From NCBI RefSeq assembly GCF_024347135.1, contig NZ_AP024907.1, positions 735,001-799,000 on the forward strand: a DNA stretch of 64,000 bases, written 5' to 3'. Positions 33,729 to 40,721 of this stretch are shown here, piece after piece. How positions within the stretch are numbered: the first letter of the stretch is position 1; every line of letters begins with the position of its first letter. The DNA comes from Vibrio spartinae. Its GTDB lineage: Bacteria > Pseudomonadota > Gammaproteobacteria > Enterobacterales > Vibrionaceae. The notes below the pieces were generated by a model, which made no database searches, was not told where the DNA came from, and worked only from the letters and a program-made list of their open reading frames with translations. The translations under genes were made by a program, and so were the position numbers.

Positions 33729-33847
33729 TGCTTGGCGACCATAGCGTTTTGGACCCACCTGAATCCATGCCGAACTCAGACGTGAAACGAAACAGCGCCG
33801 ATGGTAGTGTGGGGTCTCCCCATGTGAGAGTAGGACATCGCCAGGCT
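33729..33847 (+). rRNA. rrf: 5S ribosomal RNA
   Basis: It runs from TGCTTGGCGACCATAGCG to ATCGCCAGGCT, about 119 bases, with paired ends and the conserved CCGAACTCAGA loop. Confidence 0.96.
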
Positions 33848-33914
33848 TTAATTATTTGTTTTCAGAAGAATCTGAAGGCAAAAGCTAGAAAAGACTTCAT
33901 AGTCTGACCAATGC

Positions 33915-33991
33915 GGAGTGGTAGTTCAGTTGGTTAGAATACCGGCCTGTCACGCCGGGGGTCGCGGGTTCGAGTCCCGTCCACTCCGCCA
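33915..33991 (+). tRNA. aspV: tRNA-Asp (GTC)
   Basis: This 77-base cloverleaf has anticodon loop CTGTCAC and encoded CCA, and is distal in the rRNA operon. Confidence 0.96.
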
Positions 33992-34021
33992 CTTTATTTT
34001 ATATTTCGCTTTAGCGATTAC

Positions 34022-34162
<141 letters not shown>

Positions 34163-34173
34163 AGGGAATAAGG

Positions 34174-34202
34174 TTGACACAGATCTGTGTGGTGAGTAAT
34201 TT
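34174..34202 (+). promoter_or_regulatory. Promoter with palindromic operator at element left end
   Basis: TTGACA (34174-34179), an exact 17-base spacer, then TAATTT (34197-34202). The spacer carries the perfect palindrome CACAGATCTGTG (34178-34189). The same promoter and palindrome are kept in the decayed second copy at 49356-49384 while the sequence around it has diverged. Confidence 0.75.
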
Positions 34203-34216
34203 TTGAATCCACAGGT

Positions 34217-34379
34217 TTAGAACCCTGTTTATTTCCCTCGGTGTTATAAATCCTTTAGTGATTTATGGCTTTGCCATATCTGTATTATGGTGAGTTGGAT
34301 AGGGGCGCTTCGGGCGCGCCGTCTTTCCGAGTGGACGGGGTTCTAACCTTATTCAGCTCACCACCCTTAGCTTAGAACC
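34217..34379 (+). ncRNA. Structured leader RNA or cis element with competing pairings
   Basis: It lies between the promoter and the 55-codon gene. A 10-bp outer stem TGGTGAGTTG (34288-34297) / CAGCTCACCA (34354-34363) encloses a GCGC-TTCGG-GCGC hairpin and a CGTC/GACG hairpin. The segment GGGTTCTAA (34338-34346) can pair with TTAGAACCC (34217-34225) or with TTAGAACC (34372-34379), but not both. In the second copy the stems persist with wobble pairs and changed loops, which suggests selection on structure. Whether it is a riboregulator, antisense RNA target or replication origin cannot be told. Confidence 0.5.
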
Positions 34380-34418
34380 TTTGTATGGTGGTGTGGGTTT
34401 AGTTAACTCGGAGGTTTT

Positions 34419-34586
34419 ATGCCGGACGCTATATCTAAAAGACTCGATTTAGCCCATACAGCACGCTTACATCTTATTGATTTGATTGCTTACGCTAAGC
34501 AAGATGACTTACATGAAGTGAGAGAAGTGTTGGTTTATCTCAATAATCTGATCACATTTGATGAGCAGGAAAATCCACAGAGATAA
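34419..34586 (+). CDS. 55-residue helical protein conserved in both element copies
   Basis: It begins MPDAISKRLDLAHTARLHL and is predicted to form two amphipathic helices with charged ends. The ribosome site GGAGG is 5 bases upstream. A homologue with 5-6 changes in 55 residues is intact at 50924-51091, although most of that copy has decayed. It is the only plus-strand gene at this end and follows the structured leader. I do not recognise the family; a small helical-hairpin regulator (DNA- or RNA-binding) is a guess from size and context only. Confidence 0.65.
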   Translation: MPDAISKRLDLAHTARLHLIDLIAYAKQDDLHEVREVLVYLNNLITFDEQENPQR

Positions 34587-34588
34587 AA

Positions 34589-34615
34589 AAAGGCTCACGA
34601 TATGTGAGCCTTAAA
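34589..34615. terminator. Hairpin between the 55-codon gene and the cargo pair
   Basis: GGCTCAC (34592-34598) / GTGAGCC (34604-34610). On the minus strand it is followed by seven T, so it ends the leftward operon; it may also stop the plus-strand transcript. Confidence 0.85.
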
Positions 34616-34629
34616 TCATTTGAATTCTA

Positions 34630-34950
34630 TTATCTTGCCCAATATCCATAAGGAATTTTACGAGGGTCACGCGGAAGTTTTCTCAACGTATATTCATCTT
34701 GCAGATACATTCTTTCAAAATTACGCTGTCTTGCCCCATATGAAGGTAAATCTCGTAATACATTTACGATACCCTGAACTTCTGGCGAATTAAAATGATA
34801 TCCTGCATCTAGTAAACCATTCAATGATACGACTAATTCTTTATATTGATCATTTGCATCATATAAATTTTTAATTCTTTCTAACATTGCAATGAAGATG
34901 CTACCCAAAGGACTTGATTTCAATTTCTTTACCGTATCAAAGCTATTCAT
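34630..34950 (-). CDS. Cargo gene, 106-residue unknown protein
   Basis: This soluble, charged protein (begins MNSFDTVKKLKSSPLGS, ends RKIPYGYWAR) matches no family I know. It overlaps the upstream membrane-protein gene by 4 bases (ATGA). Codon use is AT-rich compared with the virion genes. The equivalent position in the second element copy holds a different, unrelated pair, so this is a variable accessory slot. Possible roles are superinfection exclusion, toxin-immunity or phage defence, all unproven. Confidence 0.6.
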   Translation of the reverse strand: MNSFDTVKKLKSSPLGSIFIAMLERIKNLYDANDQYKELVVSLNGLLDAGYHFNSPEVQGIVNVLRDLPSYGARQRNFERMYLQDEYTLRKLPRDPRKIPYGYWAR

Positions 34951-35309
34951 TTCTTTATCTCCCTAAGGAAGATACCTGCAATAACTAAAGATAATATTAC
35001 TTCTATTGATTGAGCCAAAATATAAACACGAGGTATAGTTTGCTCTGTATATTCAAGCACAGGGTAAATTGTTCGAATTATGATGATAATAGGGTATAAC
35101 ACTGCAATTATCTTCATTGATTTGTGAGTAAATAAATCAATTTTCTTCCATACTCCAAATAATGCAATAACCACAAAAAATGTCATTAGTTGAGAGACAA
35201 ACTGGATCACTTGCTCAATCGTTGTACCGATATAATCAAATGCTGTTGCGAGTGCGATAGATAGCACAGTGAAAGCAAACATAAAACCGGCTAGTTTGTT
35301 ATTAGCCAT
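34947..35309 (-). CDS. Cargo gene, 120-residue four-helix membrane protein
   Basis: Four hydrophobic segments (about residues 6-26, 34-52, 64-86, 92-114 from the ATG at 35309) separated by short charged loops. A start 12 codons upstream is possible, but the ATG at 35309 follows GGTGGGG. It is first gene of the AT-rich cargo pair. No family recognised. The region 35310-35457 carries its likely promoter; no other gene is seen there. Confidence 0.6.
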   Translation of the reverse strand: MANNKLAGFMFAFTVLSIALATAFDYIGTTIEQVIQFVSQLMTFFVVIALFGVWKKIDLFTHKSMKIIAVLYPIIIIIRTIYPVLEYTEQTIPRVYILAQSIEVILSLVIAGIFLREIKK

Positions 35310-35457
35310 GAGAAACCCCACCTTATAAATCTGATAGTAGCTCATATTATCATACGTTCAGTTATATGAGACCTTTAAGAGGGGTTATATTGCTATGGTG
35401 AGATATTGATTCTATATTCGTTCCAATAGAGTTATACATTTAATGTTAAAACTCTTT

Positions 35458-35610
35458 TTATTTCCTCTGTTCTAACTGAGTAATACGAACATCCAATTTT
35501 TCCATCATCAGGCGGAGCCACTTCACATCTGTTTTTAGTGTAACCCCGACACCTATGCCGCTGGATAATGCACTGACAGCCGCAATGATTAACGTCTGAT
35601 ATTCTCCCAT
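35458..35610 (-). CDS. 50-residue membrane protein, holin-like
   Basis: It begins MGEYQTLIIAAVSALSSGIG: one N-terminal membrane segment followed by a charged coiled-coil-like tail (DVKWLRLMMEKLDVRITQLE). Start and stop overlap the upstream gene (TAATG). The size, topology and position next to the lytic gene suggest a holin or spanin-type lysis protein. The copy at 52607-52759 is intact with five or so substitutions, supporting this frame. The 35346-35457 stretch to its left holds no gene. Confidence 0.7.
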   Translation of the reverse strand: MGEYQTLIIAAVSALSSGIGVGVTLKTDVKWLRLMMEKLDVRITQLEQRK

Positions 35611-35831
35611 TACTTAAATTCATCCCTCAGTGTTTCCCAGACACCGATCAACACAGGGGCAGCGGTGCCAATTAACCCCCCATAGTGAACCCCGTCCGGT
35701 GTGATACTGGCGGTTAATAGTTCAGGGTGTCCGGCCGCTAGTGCGACACCGGCACCAATTAAAGCGAACCCTTTCTTAGTCGATGCTTGGTTGATATCGA
35801 TGCCTAATTTGTTTTTGAAAAAATCGCTCAT
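35610..35831 (-). CDS. 73-residue hydrophobic protein of the lysis/virion cluster
   Basis: It begins MSDFFKNKLGIDINQASTKK and has one or two hydrophobic stretches (GFALIGAGVALAAGH; GGLIGTAAPVLIGVW), a holin-like layout. The start at 35831 has AGGAG upstream; longer in-frame starts would overlap two other genes. A frameshifted and truncated copy lies at 52760-52870. Confidence 0.65.
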   Translation of the reverse strand: MSDFFKNKLGIDINQASTKKGFALIGAGVALAAGHPELLTASITPDGVHYGGLIGTAAPVLIGVWETLRDEFK

Positions 35832-35926
35832 AATAGATGGCTCCTTTTCAGATATTTGATGGTATACGCTGCCAGAATCGCACCGGCAACCGACAGGGCG
35901 AACCGTTTCATGTCTTGTTTTGTCAT
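35828..35926 (-). CDS. 32-residue membrane protein
   Basis: Begins MTKQDMKRFALSVAGAIL and ends KRSHLL: a single membrane helix with basic flanks. It overlaps both neighbours by 4 bases (ATGA at each end), which supports translation. Tiny membrane proteins of this size are typical of PM2-like virions. A damaged copy is at 52872-52945. Confidence 0.6.
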   Translation of the reverse strand: MTKQDMKRFALSVAGAILAAYTIKYLKRSHLL

Positions 35927-36387
35927 GCCATTGCAACCCCTTGTTGTGCCATGCTCAGGCCGTAGTAATTGCCGACCTCTTTACGGCTCATGGCATAAAG
36001 CAGATGAGCAAGTTGGTCGTTATCATTGACATCAACCGCCTGATTTGGAGCAAGCCCCGTCCATTGGCTGACTTGCTGCACATAGAGCGCGGTGTCATTT
36101 TCATTGTCTGGCGCGAACCGATAAATCATTTGACTGAGTGTTTTATACCCTTGGCGGCTGTAACTCCGGAGTATCCGCGCGCCAGCCCGAAAGCCGTAGA
36201 CAGGGTGTTTGAACTCTTCGAATTCTTTATCACGGTTAAATCCTGATTTACCTTCCCAATCATTCGCTGAGTCACGAATGTTGAGCGGGTTATTGTTGCG
36301 AACGCCACGCGGAAGCGTTGAGCGGTAAAGCATATAGGCAAGTCCTCCTGTGATGATGGTCAGGCCAATCAAGAGCGGCTGATTCAT
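35923..36387 (-). CDS. Virion-associated peptidoglycan-hydrolysing protein
   Basis: This 154-residue protein has an N-terminal membrane anchor (about 5-22) and then the domain RGVRNNNPLNIRDSANDWEG, EFKHPVYGFRAGARIL, GYKTLSQMIYRFAP and ENDTALYVQQVS. This pattern is common to phage virion proteins annotated as structural protein P5-like or lysozyme-like transglycosylases. In a membrane-containing phage it would sit in the vesicle and open the wall during entry, or serve as the endolysin. The catalytic residue is not assigned. Confidence 0.7.
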   Translation of the reverse strand: MNQPLLIGLTIITGGLAYMLYRSTLPRGVRNNNPLNIRDSANDWEGKSGFNRDKEFEEFKHPVYGFRAGARILRSYSRQGYKTLSQMIYRFAPDNENDTALYVQQVSQWTGLAPNQAVDVNDNDQLAHLLYAMSRKEVGNYYGLSMAQQGVAMA

Positions 36388-36644
36388 GCGCTCTGGTCTT
36401 TGACGTAATCTTGATAACGCTGATGCTCGTCAATCAACCATGCATAGCGTGCATTAAATTCGTTTTCTCCTATTGCCTGATTGGGTCGGGCGTCCAGATA
36501 TTCGATATGTCCCGCTCCGGTTGCGGTATCGTATTGCACCGCCCATTCACCATGGGTCATCTGATAGCCGCCGATTTTGGACATCTCTGCAACAACGCCA
36601 TCAACGATAATCATCTGGTCTTGTGTAATTGCTGTAACTTTCAT
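36384..36644 (-). CDS. 86-residue unknown phage protein
   Basis: A soluble acidic protein (MKVTAITQDQMIIVDGVVAE) with the motif GEWAVQYDTATGAGHIEY, reminiscent of proteins encoded next to receptor-binding fibres. It overlaps the lytic gene by 4 bases and follows the collar-domain gene by 3. Possible chaperone or accessory for the spike; unproven. Confidence 0.5.
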   Translation of the reverse strand: MKVTAITQDQMIIVDGVVAEMSKIGGYQMTHGEWAVQYDTATGAGHIEYLDARPNQAIGENEFNARYAWLIDEHQRYQDYVKDQSA

Positions 36645-36647
36645 GAT

Positions 36648-37106
36648 TCACCTGATTTTCATAATCCAGTAAACGGCAACGGATTGTTGCCGGACATCAA
36701 CATTGCTCATGTTTGCGGTGTGTTTATGGGCACCGTTACTACCGGCATAGGCCACCGGAACCGGTGTATTACCAAGGTTAAAGTTGCCGTCAGTGCCCGT
36801 CGTACCGCTGTTATTGCCGCCACCGGTGGCAGCCCGACGGATTAACGTATGCGTATGTGCCGGCATCTGTGCCTGTGAGAGCGTGTAACTGTCGATATTG
36901 ATTGCGGTTTTATTCCAGTCTGAGCCGAATATCTCGCCATGCTGATAGCTGTCACCGGCACCGACAACCGCACGGTTTAACATATTCGGGGTACCGTTGG
37001 TGCCGTCGCACAGTTGCCAGCCGTGAGGGATTTCACTCAGGGAGCGTGTCCAAATCCGAATATCTCCCCGTTTCCAGCCGGAGGCTTGCGAATAACTAAA
37101 ATTCAT
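36648..37106 (-). CDS. Collar-domain receptor-binding protein (spike tip)
   Basis: This 152-residue protein has tail-collar signatures: IPHGWQLCDGTNGTPNMLNR (about 25-44), VVGAGDSY, TLSQAQMPAHTHT, a glycine-rich insert and a late HKH with VYWIMKIR at the end. These folds form trimeric receptor-binding tips in tailed phages (T4 gp12, P2 gpH type), with His residues often binding metal. No tail genes exist here, so it most likely forms the tip of a vertex spike. It overlaps the 127-residue gene by 4 bases. Confidence 0.75.
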   Translation of the reverse strand: MNFSYSQASGWKRGDIRIWTRSLSEIPHGWQLCDGTNGTPNMLNRAVVGAGDSYQHGEIFGSDWNKTAINIDSYTLSQAQMPAHTHTLIRRAATGGGNNSGTTGTDGNFNLGNTPVPVAYAGSNGAHKHTANMSNVDVRQQSVAVYWIMKIR

Positions 37107-37486
37107 ACGCGCTCCCCGATATGAAGCACATCCCCCGCGATCCCCTCTACGGTGACCGCATTCGAGGCCGGAAATTCGACCACCGCACCGGCAGGGACAC
37201 GGAGAAAACCTTGAATCACAATCTCCCCCTGATTGCCTTCATTTGCCTGTAAAATCAGTCCCTGACGCTTTCGATTGGCATCGATACGTTGAGTGCTGCC
37301 ATTAAGTACCACGTCATTGCGGCCGTAAATCTCAGTCGGTTGTTGGGTCACGGTCTGAACGGCTTTCCAGTTCGTGACACTGACCTCGGTGTGAGGCATG
37401 GTTTTGACCTCAATCTGAGGCACGGTTTTCACCTCAACCTGTGGCAGACTTTGCACCACTGAGACCGGGCTATTTATTTGCATCAT
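37103..37486 (-). CDS. 127-residue spike/vertex protein candidate
   Basis: The N-terminal third has a repeated pattern (QVEVKTVPQIEVKTMPHTEV), then a beta-rich domain ending VTVEGIAGDVLHIGERV. It sits between the collar-domain protein and the 202-residue beta-rich protein, with 4-base overlaps on both sides. By composition it looks like a beta-barrel/stalk part of the spike. No known family assigned. Confidence 0.5.
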   Translation of the reverse strand: MMQINSPVSVVQSLPQVEVKTVPQIEVKTMPHTEVSVTNWKAVQTVTQQPTEIYGRNDVVLNGSTQRIDANRKRQGLILQANEGNQGEIVIQGFLRVPAGAVVEFPASNAVTVEGIAGDVLHIGERV

Positions 37487-38091
37487 TTCACCTCCAAAAC
37501 GGCAAGACGGGCAGGGGTACTGCTGGCGTTATAGGCGTATAGCTCCCCTGAAAAATCAAATGAGAGTGAGCCGATTGCCGCTTTGCTACCGATGACCAGC
37601 GCCCCTCGGTTACCGGAAACATTAAAGTCACCGACACGCAAGGCGGTCAATTCATCACTGATGACCTGCATCACGACCTGACGATAACCGCCCGATGTCA
37701 GCTTGGCTTTGGTTTGTGGCGCGATTTCAATATCGGGACGGGTCACCATCTGCGATGAGGATATCGTTGCCACCTTCAGACCATCGGCAACTCTGACACT
37801 GGCCTCAAACTGGATCGGCTCAATGATCCGCTGAACAACTAAGCCCGATGTTGAGGCGGGTTTGTGCTCCAAATCTGAAATCTGATAGTCAAAATTCACA
37901 ATGTCGGGTGAATGATGCGTCAGAAACATATTCTCAAACTCAGTGACTTGAATCCTGTCCCCAGATTCAAGCCGCTGTGGTTTCAGGCCGTCGGCAGAAA
38001 TAAAAACCGGTGCCGACGTTGACCGGACAATCAAATATTTTCCCCGTCCCCCGACGGTGATCGGGGTTTCGGTATTGGGCTGTAAAATCAT
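37483..38091 (-). CDS. 202-residue beta-rich vertex (penton base) candidate
   Basis: Two beta-rich halves: 1-75 (begins MILQPNTETPITVGGRGKYL) and 85-202 (IEPIQFEASVRVADGL to ARLAVLEV). Its second half resembles the C-terminal half of the 127-residue neighbour in spacing of hydrophobic strands. It may be the penton base, with the 127- and 152-residue proteins as stalk and tip; in PM2 a single protein (P1, about 335 residues) does all this. Confidence 0.5.
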   Translation of the reverse strand: MILQPNTETPITVGGRGKYLIVRSTSAPVFISADGLKPQRLESGDRIQVTEFENMFLTHHSPDIVNFDYQISDLEHKPASTSGLVVQRIIEPIQFEASVRVADGLKVATISSSQMVTRPDIEIAPQTKAKLTSGGYRQVVMQVISDELTALRVGDFNVSGNRGALVIGSKAAIGSLSFDFSGELYAYNASSTPARLAVLEVK

Positions 38092-38567
38092 GATTTTCCC
38101 CTTAGTGCCACAACAGCCAAAACGCCACCGACCACACAGGCCGCAATTGCAAACGTGGTCAGGTAACTACTGTTATCCAGACCGGTTTGCTCACGCTGTT
38201 TGGCGGCATCTGCAACGGCAAGGGCGGTACGTGTGTTGTCACTGGCCTGATTTGCAACCGACTTGATCGCATCAATGGCGCTTTTATTGGCTGACAGGGA
38301 CTTTTCACCAAATGAAAATGCTTCTTTCAGCGAGTTTTTACCAAAAGAGAGCGCTTCTTTGGTTGTGTCTGCACTGGTCTCAAGGGCTTGTTTCGCGGTT
38401 TCTTTAGCCGCATTGACCGCCCCTTGATCGGTGACGGTAATATTGCCGACACTGCCTTGAACCCCGCTCAGGAGTATTCCCAGATTATCGCCTTGTACCG
38501 CATTGGTGCCGCTGATAGACGTGGTATTGGTTGTGTTACTGCTGCTTGACTTTCCGCCACCGCCCAT
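38088..38567 (-). CDS. 159-residue helical protein with C-terminal membrane anchor
   Basis: A Ser/Thr/Gly-rich N-terminus (MGGGGKSSSSNTTNTTS) is followed by a long helical section with near repeats (ETAKQALETSADTTKEALSF; GKNSLKEAFSFGEKSLSANK) and one membrane segment near the end (TTFAIAACVVGGVLAVVAL). Probably a virion membrane protein. No family recognised. Confidence 0.55.
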   Translation of the reverse strand: MGGGGKSSSSNTTNTTSISGTNAVQGDNLGILLSGVQGSVGNITVTDQGAVNAAKETAKQALETSADTTKEALSFGKNSLKEAFSFGEKSLSANKSAIDAIKSVANQASDNTRTALAVADAAKQREQTGLDNSSYLTTFAIAACVVGGVLAVVALRGKS

Positions 38568-38980
38568 TAATCACCCCCTGTAAATTGCAGGCACAAGACC
38601 GATTCATCACTGTGTGTTTCAGTGGTCACAAAACCAAAGCGTCTTAAAATTCGGGTCATGCCCTGACGCACCGTGTGATATTTCACGCATTGATACCCTT
38701 GAGAGCGAACCGCATCGATTATCACGGGTGCCGCTTGTTTGAGTCCCTTGCCGGTCAGTGCCAGAATCAGATATTCGTTTTCATTGGTGACATAACCGAC
38801 GAAGCGCACCGCAACCCCTTTACCTTTCAGTTGGTAGAAGCTGGCACGTTTACAGGCAACAGCATCACAGCAAAACGCATACTCATATTTGGCATCCGGA
38901 ACACGATTGAAAGCCGGACGAAGCAACGCCAATTGAGCTTTGATATCAGCCCGATTCGGGCGGATGAGCGTAAATTTCAT
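38567..38980 (-). CDS. 137-residue protein, possibly GNAT-like
   Basis: It begins MKFTLIRPNRADIKAQLALL. The second half (LALTGKGLKQAAPVIIDAV, GYQCVKYHTVRQGMTRILRR, FGFV) resembles the acetyl-CoA site and last helix of N-acetyltransferases in arrangement. The motif match is weak. It overlaps both neighbours inside the virion operon. Confidence 0.4.
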   Translation of the reverse strand: MKFTLIRPNRADIKAQLALLRPAFNRVPDAKYEYAFCCDAVACKRASFYQLKGKGVAVRFVGYVTNENEYLILALTGKGLKQAAPVIIDAVRSQGYQCVKYHTVRQGMTRILRRFGFVTTETHSDESVLCLQFTGGD

Positions 38981-39198
38981 TTCTTCACCACCACAAACGT
39001 TATTGCTGCAATCACAAGGAGCATCGGCAGGCTTTGCATCAAACGTTGTCCCGCACTGCCGCTGAAGTTAATCGCCCCGTTGGTGATGCCCCCGATGGAA
39101 TTTCTGGCGGTTGCCGTTGCATCACCGGCAGCGCCACCGCCCGCATTAATCGGCATGGTGCCGGAGTTGGTCAGTCCGCCTCCGATAGTCGGGATCAT
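38977..39198 (-). CDS. 73-residue virion membrane protein
   Basis: A Gly/Ala/Asn-rich N-terminus (MIPTIGGGLTNSGTMPINAG) is followed by one C-terminal membrane helix (LPMLLVIAAITFVVVKK). It overlaps its neighbours by 4 bases. Typical of internal-membrane proteins of PM2-like phages. Confidence 0.6.
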   Translation of the reverse strand: MIPTIGGGLTNSGTMPINAGGGAAGDATATARNSIGGITNGAINFSGSAGQRLMQSLPMLLVIAAITFVVVKK

Positions 39199-39353
39199 TT
39201 CATCTCCTTAACCAGCCGGTAAGTGAGATAACACCCGCCCCCAATCGCTGACAGTTTGATTAACTTCCCCACACCGGAGCCAGCCCAGAAGCCGCCCCCG
39301 AACCCTAATACCCCTGTTGCAACGGGGATCAGATAAATCAATGGTATTGGCAT
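39195..39353 (-). CDS. 52-residue membrane protein
   Basis: Starts MPIPLIYLIPVATGVLGFGG at 39353 with GGGGA 6 bases upstream; glycine-rich hydrophobic core, then a basic end. A longer start would overlap the preceding gene, and the short one has the better ribosome site. Probable vesicle protein. Confidence 0.6.
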   Translation of the reverse strand: MPIPLIYLIPVATGVLGFGGGFWAGSGVGKLIKLSAIGGGCYLTYRLVKEMK

Positions 39354-39363
39354 TGCTGTCCCC

Positions 39364-39630
39364 CTATTTTTTAGCCGCCATGACCACAACCCCAATCAGG
39401 AGTAACACACCCAGACCGCCCCCGATATACAGGAGGGTCTTGTCATTGCCTTGTGGTGCCGGTGTCACTTTGTTGCCGTTATCATCGGCCTGATGGGTTG
39501 CCTGTGGCTGTGTGTTGGCGTTGACCGAACTGTTATCACTGGTAGCGGCTCCGACAAGGTTGTCGAAGCCTTCCCCGACACTATCGAGTAAGCCGGAGCC
39601 AAAATTATTTAAATCATCTAAAAACGCCAT
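39364..39630 (-). CDS. 88-residue membrane protein
   Basis: An amphipathic N-terminus (MAFLDDLNNFGSGLLDSVGE), an Asn/Gln-rich linker, and a C-terminal membrane helix (LLYIGGGLGVLLLIGVVVM) ending AAKK. It lies directly downstream of the capsid gene. Probable vesicle or minor capsid protein, as PM2 P3/P6-type proteins bind the membrane below the capsid; not assigned to one of them. Confidence 0.6.
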   Translation of the reverse strand: MAFLDDLNNFGSGLLDSVGEGFDNLVGAATSDNSSVNANTQPQATHQADDNGNKVTPAPQGNDKTLLYIGGGLGVLLLIGVVVMAAKK

Positions 39631-39640
39631 GATTGCCCCC

Positions 39641-40447
39641 TTACTTAATCAGGTCGGGGCGAACGATTTTGACGGACTCAACAATGATCGGGATTGAGCC
39701 GACAGCATTATCGGTCTTCACCGTAAATTTCAGCTCATTGGTGTGTGCGGTCTGAAACAGTTCATCAATAAAATAACCGCGCATAATCGGATCAAAGTGA
39801 TACATTCCTGATTGCCAGAATCGACGATTGCGTTTGGCGCGCATCGTTTCAACTGCGCGGGTGGTGTCGTACACCTTGATATAATCGCGGTGAATTTCGA
39901 GTGAGTTCACAGTTTCTGACAAGAAATGCATCCGACGAACCAGCAACAACGGACCTGATACAAGATCGAGAAATTCGTTTTCGGTTGATGTCGCTTGCAT
40001 CGTTTGTTTCTTGATTTGCGGCACGACAATGCGTACACCCTGAGCGGGGGAAACGGTCGCATGACCTTTGAGCACCACACCTGATGCATTGCCGCTCGTA
40101 TCCGGTGCAATCTCCACCTCAAGGATAATATTGTCTCCGGCCTCGGTCACAAGGGCGGTGTAACGCATCCCGTTTTTAGTTTTGGCGGTAATGTCAGCCA
40201 GTGGAATATGATAAAAACCATCAATTGACGGCATCCCTTTGTAAGCTTCAAGGGATTTCATCAACTTGCCGTCAAGGACAATGATTTCATCACCGTTTAA
40301 GGTAATCGAAACCCGTTTAATCTGCGCCGGTGACAGGTTGGTTTCAAGAAAGATTTCTTCATAGACGGGGCCGGTTGGGATCACCATTGAGGCTTTTTCC
40401 CCGTAGGCAACGCCCGTAAACGAGTTAAGTCGCATCACTGAATTCAT
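39641..40447 (-). CDS. Major capsid protein, PM2 P2-like double jelly roll
   Basis: 268 residues; PM2 P2 has 269 as I recall. The N-terminus shares a spaced pattern with P2: LNSFTGVAYG...IPTGPVYEEI...LSPAQIKRVSITLNG, against LNSI..VAAG...LPIGQTYEVI...VTPSQIKNVRVELDG in P2. The rest is beta-rich throughout, ending SIPIIVESVKIVRPDLIK. This protein would form pseudo-hexameric trimers of a tailless icosahedral capsid. The start at 40447 follows GGGGAGAG. It lies between a 37-codon and an 88-codon membrane-protein gene. Confidence 0.85.
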   Translation of the reverse strand: MNSVMRLNSFTGVAYGEKASMVIPTGPVYEEIFLETNLSPAQIKRVSITLNGDEIIVLDGKLMKSLEAYKGMPSIDGFYHIPLADITAKTKNGMRYTALVTEAGDNIILEVEIAPDTSGNASGVVLKGHATVSPAQGVRIVVPQIKKQTMQATSTENEFLDLVSGPLLLVRRMHFLSETVNSLEIHRDYIKVYDTTRAVETMRAKRNRRFWQSGMYHFDPIMRGYFIDELFQTAHTNELKFTVKTDNAVGSIPIIVESVKIVRPDLIK

Positions 40448-40458
40448 ACGCTCTCCCC

Positions 40459-40572
40459 TTAACCGATCGCGTCTTCAACAGAATCAACGTTATTTGATGC
40501 CCAGACCACGCCAGCGGCAACCACTGCGGCAATCAGCCCAACCACAGCGATATTCTTTGCGGATAATCTCAT
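40459..40572 (-). CDS. 37-residue membrane protein, first gene of the virion operon
   Basis: Begins MRLSAKNIAVVGLIAAVVAA and ends NNVDSVEDAIG: a single membrane helix with a short acidic tail. GGAG lies 5-6 bases before the ATG (GGAGCAAAC). It is comparable in size to PM2 P7/P10-type vesicle proteins. It starts right after a terminator, so the virion operon probably begins here. Confidence 0.65.
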   Translation of the reverse strand: MRLSAKNIAVVGLIAAVVAAGVVWASNNVDSVEDAIG

Positions 40573-40583
40573 GTTTGCTCCAA

Positions 40584-40610
40584 TAAAAAACCGCCCAACA
40601 TTAGGCGGTC
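40584..40610 (-). terminator. Terminator between lectin-like gene and virion operon
   Basis: On the minus strand ACCGCC / GGCGGT with a loop of about 8 bases, followed by TTTTTT. Confidence 0.85.
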
Positions 40611-40625
40611 TGTATCAAAGCACAC

Positions 40626-40659
40626 GATTCACAATCGATTCCTAACCCGATTGTGAATC
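40626..40659. promoter_or_regulatory. 12-bp perfect inverted repeat upstream of the virion operon
   Basis: GATTCACAATCG (40626-40637) and CGATTGTGAATC (40648-40659), loop of 10 bases. It has no T-run on either side, so it is less likely a terminator and may be an operator or RNA structure. It lies between the end of the lectin-like gene (40722) and the terminator at 40584. Confidence 0.5.
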
Positions 40660-40721
40660 CGGTTTAGAATAAATGTGATAAAAGTCACAATTTGTGAGGT
40701 GTATGACATTAAGTATTATTC

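Noticed and set aside
34288..34363. A tRNA-like gene: the leader stem-loop is 76 bases long with a 7-bp acceptor-like stem and a GTTCTAA sequence.
   Set aside because: No proper D arm, anticodon stem or 5-bp T stem can be drawn, and CCA does not follow the stem in the right place.
35432..35623. A 63-residue frame (MNLSNGRISDVNHCGC...) on the minus strand.
   Set aside because: It overlaps the 50-codon frame 35458-35610, whose product has a membrane helix and is preserved in the second element copy; the 63-residue frame has no such support.
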